From Streptomyces silvae (GTDB lineage: Bacteria > Actinomycetota > Actinomycetes > Streptomycetales > Streptomycetaceae), in assembly GCF_016745505.1 (NCBI RefSeq), contig NZ_JAERUC010000144.1, forward strand, positions 1 to 47,596: DNA of 47,596 bases. The letters run 5' to 3'. The position numbers and the translations under genes are program-made. Shown here in pieces: positions 44,220-47,596 of the stretch (position 1 is the first letter of the stretch; each line of letters begins with the position of its first letter). The notes below the pieces were generated by a model. It was given only the letters and a program-made list of their open reading frames with translations. It searched no databases and was not told the origin of the DNA.

Positions 44220-46454
44220 TCACCCGCCGGTGTACTCCCGCACCGGCACCTGCCGCGGCACCCCGGCCGGCCCGTGGCCCGGCTGCGGGGCGGGCAGCGG
44301 CAGTCCCGAGGTGTCCTCCAGGAAGACCCGGCGCACCACCCGCTCCGCCGCGTGCCCGTCGTCGTACGGACAGAACCGGGCCCGGAAGGCCGCCCGGCGC
44401 TGTGCGGACCGGGGCCCGCGCCAGTGGTCGGTGGCGAAGATCTCGTGCAGCTCCTCCTGGTCACGGGCCACCGCCCCGGGAGGGAAGGCCGCCGGGTCGA
44501 AGTACGTGCCGCGCGCGGCCTCGTACGCCTGTGCGTCCTCCAGGTGCAGGACGACCGGCCGGTCCAGGTTGACGTAGTCGAACATCAGCGACGAGTAGTC
44601 CGTGATCAGCGCGTCGGAGGCGAGGCAGAGCTCCTCGACGGACGGGTGGCCGCTGACGTCGATGATCCGGGGGTGCCGCAGGTGCCCGGCGGTGGCGCGG
44701 GCCGTCGCGTCCAGGTAGTGCGAGCGGGCCAGGATCACGAAGTGCGGGCCCAGGACGCGGACCAGCTGCTCCAGGTCCAGGGAGTGCTGCTGGGCGCGGC
44801 GGTAGTCGCGGTGGGTCGGCGCGTACAGCAGGGCGTGGCTGCCCTCCGGGACGCCCAGGCGCTCGCGCAGCCGCGCGGTCTCCTCGGGGCCGGTGCGGTG
44901 GAAGACGTCGTTGCGCGGGCTGCCGTACTCCAGCGTGGTGTAGCCGGACGGGTAGGTGCGCTCCCACACGAGGGTGGAGTGCTGGTTGGCCGAGAGCGAG
45001 AAGTCCCACTTGTCGACGTTGCGCAGCAGCTGGTCGAAGTCCATGGAGCCGGCCGCCGCCGGACGGTGCACGAGGTCGGTGCCCATGGTCTTCAGGGGGG
45101 TCCCGTGATGGGTCTGGAGCAGCACCTGGCCGCGTCTCTTCACCAGCCTGCGATCGAAGTTGACGTTGTTCACGAGGTACTTGGAGCGGGCCAGGGCCGT
45201 CCAGTACGCGGCCGTCCCCGGGTGCAGCACCCGGGTCGCCTCCGGCACGGTGTGCGCGTCCTCCGGGCGGCAGATCCAGGAGGTGCGCAGACCCGGCACG
45301 AGGGCCCTGGAGGTGGCCTCCAGCGCCGCGGGGCTGCAGGTGTAGCCGCGGTGCCAGTAGGCGGCGAACACGGCTTCCCCGTCGCGGAGGGGCAGCCTCA
45401 GCTGGACGCGGTAGTGCAGCTGGAGCGCCGCCCCGCGCACCGCCCGGCGCGCCCTGGAGGCTGCGCGCCCGAGCCGGCCGCGCAGCCGCTGGGCGGCCCA
45501 CAGGGCGCGGTACGTGCGGTGGGCGCCCAGCCGGAAGAGCGCGTGCCGCAGCCGGGCGCGGCGGGGTGCGGGGGCGCCGGGGGTGCGGTAGCGGCGGCAG
45601 TGGGCGCGGGCGCGGCGGAAGAACTGGGCCCGGCTGCCGCGCGGCAGCCGGCCCCGGGAGGTGAAGAGGGTCGAGAAGTGGTCGAGCATCCGGCGGAATA
45701 TGACCGGGCGCCAGAGGGCCAGTTCGGGGCGGGCGTCGATGAAGGCGAAGACCCGGTCGTACTGGTCGAAGACGTCGAAGTGCCGGCGGGTGGTGGTGGA
45801 CAGGATGTTGCCCCGGCGCCGCTGGCGGTATCCGACGCAGACGGCGTCCAGCACGGCGATCGACCCGGCGGCCATCAGCACCGGGTAGGTCCAGGGGGTG
45901 TCCTCGTAGTAGCCGGGCGGGAAGGTGAAGCCCTCGGCCTCGACGAACTCGCGGCGGTACGCCTTGTTCCAGACGACCATCAGGACCTTGAGCAGCTCGG
46001 GCCGCTCCGTGAGCCGGAAGGAGGCGGGGCCGGTCTCGGCGAGGTGCTGGGAGAAGGTGTTGCGCACGCTCTCGCCCGACCAGTACGTACGGGCGTAGTC
46101 GTAGACCAGGACGTCGGGGCCGCCGGTGGCCTCCAGGCGGTCGGCGATGGCCTGGAGCGCCTCGGGGGCGAAGGTGTCGTCGCCGTCGAGGAAGAGCAGG
46201 TAGTCACCGGTGGCCCTGGCGACCCCGGCGTTGCGGGCCGGTCCCAGGCCGGAGTTGTGCGGCAGGTGGACGGCGCTGACCCGGGGGTCGCGCACGGCGT
46301 ACTCATCGGCGATCGGGCCGCAGGCGTCCGGTGAACAGTCGTCGACCACGATGATCTCGTAGTCCTTGAAGGACTGGTTCAGCACGGAGTCGAGACACGC
46401 GTGCAGATACGCCTGGACCCGGTACGCGGGCACGATGACACTGAACCGGGGCAC
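44220..46454 (-). CDS. GT2 / TagF-like fusion, short form
   Basis: A 744-residue protein starting at GTG (VPRFSVIVPAYRVQ). The GT2 domain (about 1-230) has VDDCSPDAC, LFLDGDD and YYEDTPWTYPVL, so catalytic residues are present. A long basic linker (about 260-350) precedes the glycerophosphotransferase domain (about 360-720) with LQTHHGTPLKTMG (His450), YGSPRNDVF and DALITDYSSLMFDY. It closely resembles the 670-residue protein encoded at 32889. It is a single gene on the minus strand with its own promoter region (46455-46553). It probably adds polyol phosphate, possibly with sugar, to the wall polymer. Confidence 0.9.
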   Translation of the reverse strand: MPRFSVIVPAYRVQAYLHACLDSVLNQSFKDYEIIVVDDCSPDACGPIADEYAVRDPRVSAVHLPHNSGLGPARNAGVARATGDYLLFLDGDDTFAPEALQAIADRLEATGGPDVLVYDYARTYWSGESVRNTFSQHLAETGPASFRLTERPELLKVLMVVWNKAYRREFVEAEGFTFPPGYYEDTPWTYPVLMAAGSIAVLDAVCVGYRQRRRGNILSTTTRRHFDVFDQYDRVFAFIDARPELALWRPVIFRRMLDHFSTLFTSRGRLPRGSRAQFFRRARAHCRRYRTPGAPAPRRARLRHALFRLGAHRTYRALWAAQRLRGRLGRAASRARRAVRGAALQLHYRVQLRLPLRDGEAVFAAYWHRGYTCSPAALEATSRALVPGLRTSWICRPEDAHTVPEATRVLHPGTAAYWTALARSKYLVNNVNFDRRLVKRRGQVLLQTHHGTPLKTMGTDLVHRPAAAGSMDFDQLLRNVDKWDFSLSANQHSTLVWERTYPSGYTTLEYGSPRNDVFHRTGPEETARLRERLGVPEGSHALLYAPTHRDYRRAQQHSLDLEQLVRVLGPHFVILARSHYLDATARATAGHLRHPRIIDVSGHPSVEELCLASDALITDYSSLMFDYVNLDRPVVLHLEDAQAYEAARGTYFDPAAFPPGAVARDQEELHEIFATDHWRGPRSAQRRAAFRARFCPYDDGHAAERVVRRVFLEDTSGLPLPAPQPGHGPAGVPRQVPVREYTGG

Positions 46455-46553
46455 AACACATCCAGAGGCGCTCGCGGGCGGGCAGGTGGCCCGCAAACGG
46501 CCGATGGAGTGACTTGGTTACGCGGGATGTGGCATTCGGGGGAAATACGAGGT

Positions 46554-46587
46554 AGGGCGGCCCGATCGCGAGTGAACGGGCCGCCCT
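46554..46587. terminator. Hairpin terminator after the sugar ABC permease
   Basis: A perfect 11-bp stem (46554-46564 with 46577-46587) with a 12-base loop lies 62 bases beyond the permease stop. It separates the sugar transporter operon from the glycopolymer gene on the same strand. Confidence 0.7.
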
Positions 46588-46649
46588 GGTGTTGACGAAC
46601 GTATGTGCTGCCGTGCCCTTCGGGCGCCGCCGCGCGGGGCGGTCGCCGA

Positions 46650-47564
46650 CTACTTGACGGCGCCCGCCATCACGCCGGAGACGAACTGGCGCTGGAAGGC
46701 GAAGAACACCGCCAGCGGGATCACCATGGACACGAAGGCGCCGGGTGCCAGGACGTCGATGTTGTTGCCGAACTGACGGACCTGCTGTTGCAGGGCCACG
46801 GTGATCGGCGGGGACTCCGAGTCCGCGAAGATCAGCGCGACCAGCATGTCGTTCCACACCCAGAGGAACTGGAAGATCCCGAGCGAGGCGATCGCGGGGC
46901 CGCCGAGCGGCATCACGACCCGGGTGAACAGCCGGATCTCGCCCGCGCCGTCCAGCCGGGCGGCCTCCAGGAGTTCGCGCGGGATCTCCGCGAAGAAGTT
47001 CCGCAGCAGGAAGATGGCGAACGGCAGGCCGAACGCCGTGTGGAACATGATCACACCGAAGGTCGTCTCGAAGATCCCGATGGTGCCGAAGAGCTCCGAC
47101 ACCGGGATCAGGGCGACCTGCACGGGGACCACCAGCAGCCCCACGACCACCAGGAACCACCAGTCGCGGCCGGGGAACTCCATCCAGGCGAAGGCGTATC
47201 CGGCGAGCGAGCCGATGACGACCACCAGGAACGTGGACGGGACGGTGATCATGACCGTGCTGAGGAGCGAGTCGGTGATGGTCGAGTTGTCCAGCAGGCG
47301 CTGGTAGTTGTCGAAGGTCAGCTCGGAGGGCGCGGTGAAGACCTTCCACCAGCCGCTCGCCGCGATGTCCTCGGGGCCGCGCAAGGAGGAGAGCAGCAGC
47401 CCGATGGTCGGCATCAGCCAGAACAGGCCCACCAGGACGAGGAAGACCCGCATGACGCCGCCACCGGCCCGCGCGGCGATCCGCGCGCCGAGGGACTCCT
47501 TGGCCTCCGTGTCCGACGTGGCCCGAGCGGCCTTCCCGGCCTGTACTGCCTCGGTGGTGGTCAC
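46650..47564 (-). CDS. MalG-type carbohydrate ABC transporter permease
   Basis: A 304-residue inner permease of a sugar importer (CUT1 family). Six transmembrane segments are evident. The ATPase-contact EAA loop reads EAARLDGAGEIRLFTRVVMPLGG, and the C-terminus QRQFVSGVMAGAVK is typical. The GTG start overlaps the stop of the upstream permease gene (GTGA), so the two permeases are translationally coupled. The sugar cannot be told. It is probably unrelated to the glycopolymer locus, being separated by a terminator. Confidence 0.94.
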   Translation of the reverse strand: MTTTEAVQAGKAARATSDTEAKESLGARIAARAGGGVMRVFLVLVGLFWLMPTIGLLLSSLRGPEDIAASGWWKVFTAPSELTFDNYQRLLDNSTITDSLLSTVMITVPSTFLVVVIGSLAGYAFAWMEFPGRDWWFLVVVGLLVVPVQVALIPVSELFGTIGIFETTFGVIMFHTAFGLPFAIFLLRNFFAEIPRELLEAARLDGAGEIRLFTRVVMPLGGPAIASLGIFQFLWVWNDMLVALIFADSESPPITVALQQQVRQFGNNIDVLAPGAFVSMVIPLAVFFAFQRQFVSGVMAGAVK

Positions 47565-47596
47565 CGGCGCCCCTCCTTCCGCATGCGGCGGATGTT
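47561..47596 (-). CDS. C-terminal end of a MalF-type sugar ABC permease (partial)
   Basis: The last 11 codons and stop (NIRRMRKEGRR) of a gene that continues beyond the window. Its reading frame, basic C-terminus and GTGA overlap with the MalG-type gene fit the partner permease of a CUT1 importer. A GGAGG inside these codons is the ribosome-binding site of the MalG-type gene. Confidence 0.7.
   Translation of the reverse strand, partial: NIRRMRKEGRR

Overview
This is high-GC actinobacterial chromosomal DNA and almost certainly Streptomyces. The evidence is strong G/C bias at third codon positions, frequent GTG starts, hairpin terminators without U-tracts, and the conserved block mtrA-mtrB-lpqB-comFC-hpf-secA, whose order matches the mycobacterial Rv3246c-Rv3240c region. 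I see no rRNA, tRNA, insertion sequence, phage gene or CRISPR array.

Left part (1-5608, minus strand): a compact five-gene operon runs leftwards. It encodes a polytopic membrane protein, a DUF4129 protein, a DUF4350 protein, a MoxR AAA+ ATPase and a DUF58 protein. Genes overlap by ATGA or are 4 bases apart. The cassette is widespread in actinobacteria and its role is unknown.

Central housekeeping part (5749-21408): mtnA (methionine salvage) sits 4 bases before mtrA. Then come mtrB and lpqB (the MtrAB-LpqB envelope and cell-cycle signalling system), a ComFC-type phosphoribosyltransferase, and a long-form ribosome hibernation factor with a structured leader. After these lie an orphan NarL-type response regulator, a YcaQ-like DNA glycosylase with a GNAT acetyltransferase on the other strand, secA, an Rv3235-family protein, a DUF6912 protein and a HAD hydrolase. 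Two adjacent DnaA boxes lie between lpqB and comFC.

The 180-kDa-class NAD-glutamate dehydrogenase (21803-26836) follows a 394-base gap that holds a 21-base tandem duplication and a possible leader ORF. A perfect 19-bp hairpin separates it from the next block.

Right part (26927-46454): a cell-wall glycopolymer locus of the teichoic-acid type. It has a TagGH-like ABC exporter, a TetR regulator, and five large proteins that join an N-terminal GT2-type domain to a C-terminal CDP-glycerol:glycerophosphotransferase (TagF-like) domain. It also has a GT4 glycosyltransferase and a pair of methyltransferases (one class I, one TylF/MycF-like). The TagF-like proteins fall into two architectures. One of the long ones has lost the GT2 catalytic motifs, and another has altered TagF motifs. 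The embedded methyltransferase pair suggests an O-methylated polymer. No tagO, tagA, tagD or LCP ligase gene is in the window, so polymer initiation and attachment must be encoded elsewhere.

Right edge (46650-47596, minus): a MalG-type sugar ABC permease and the last codons of its MalF-type partner.

The best candidate for something undescribed is the methyltransferase-containing multi-TagF locus with its degenerate and variant family members. Starts were chosen by ribosome-binding sites, overlaps and expected N-termini. No homology search could be run, so family names rest on motif recognition.
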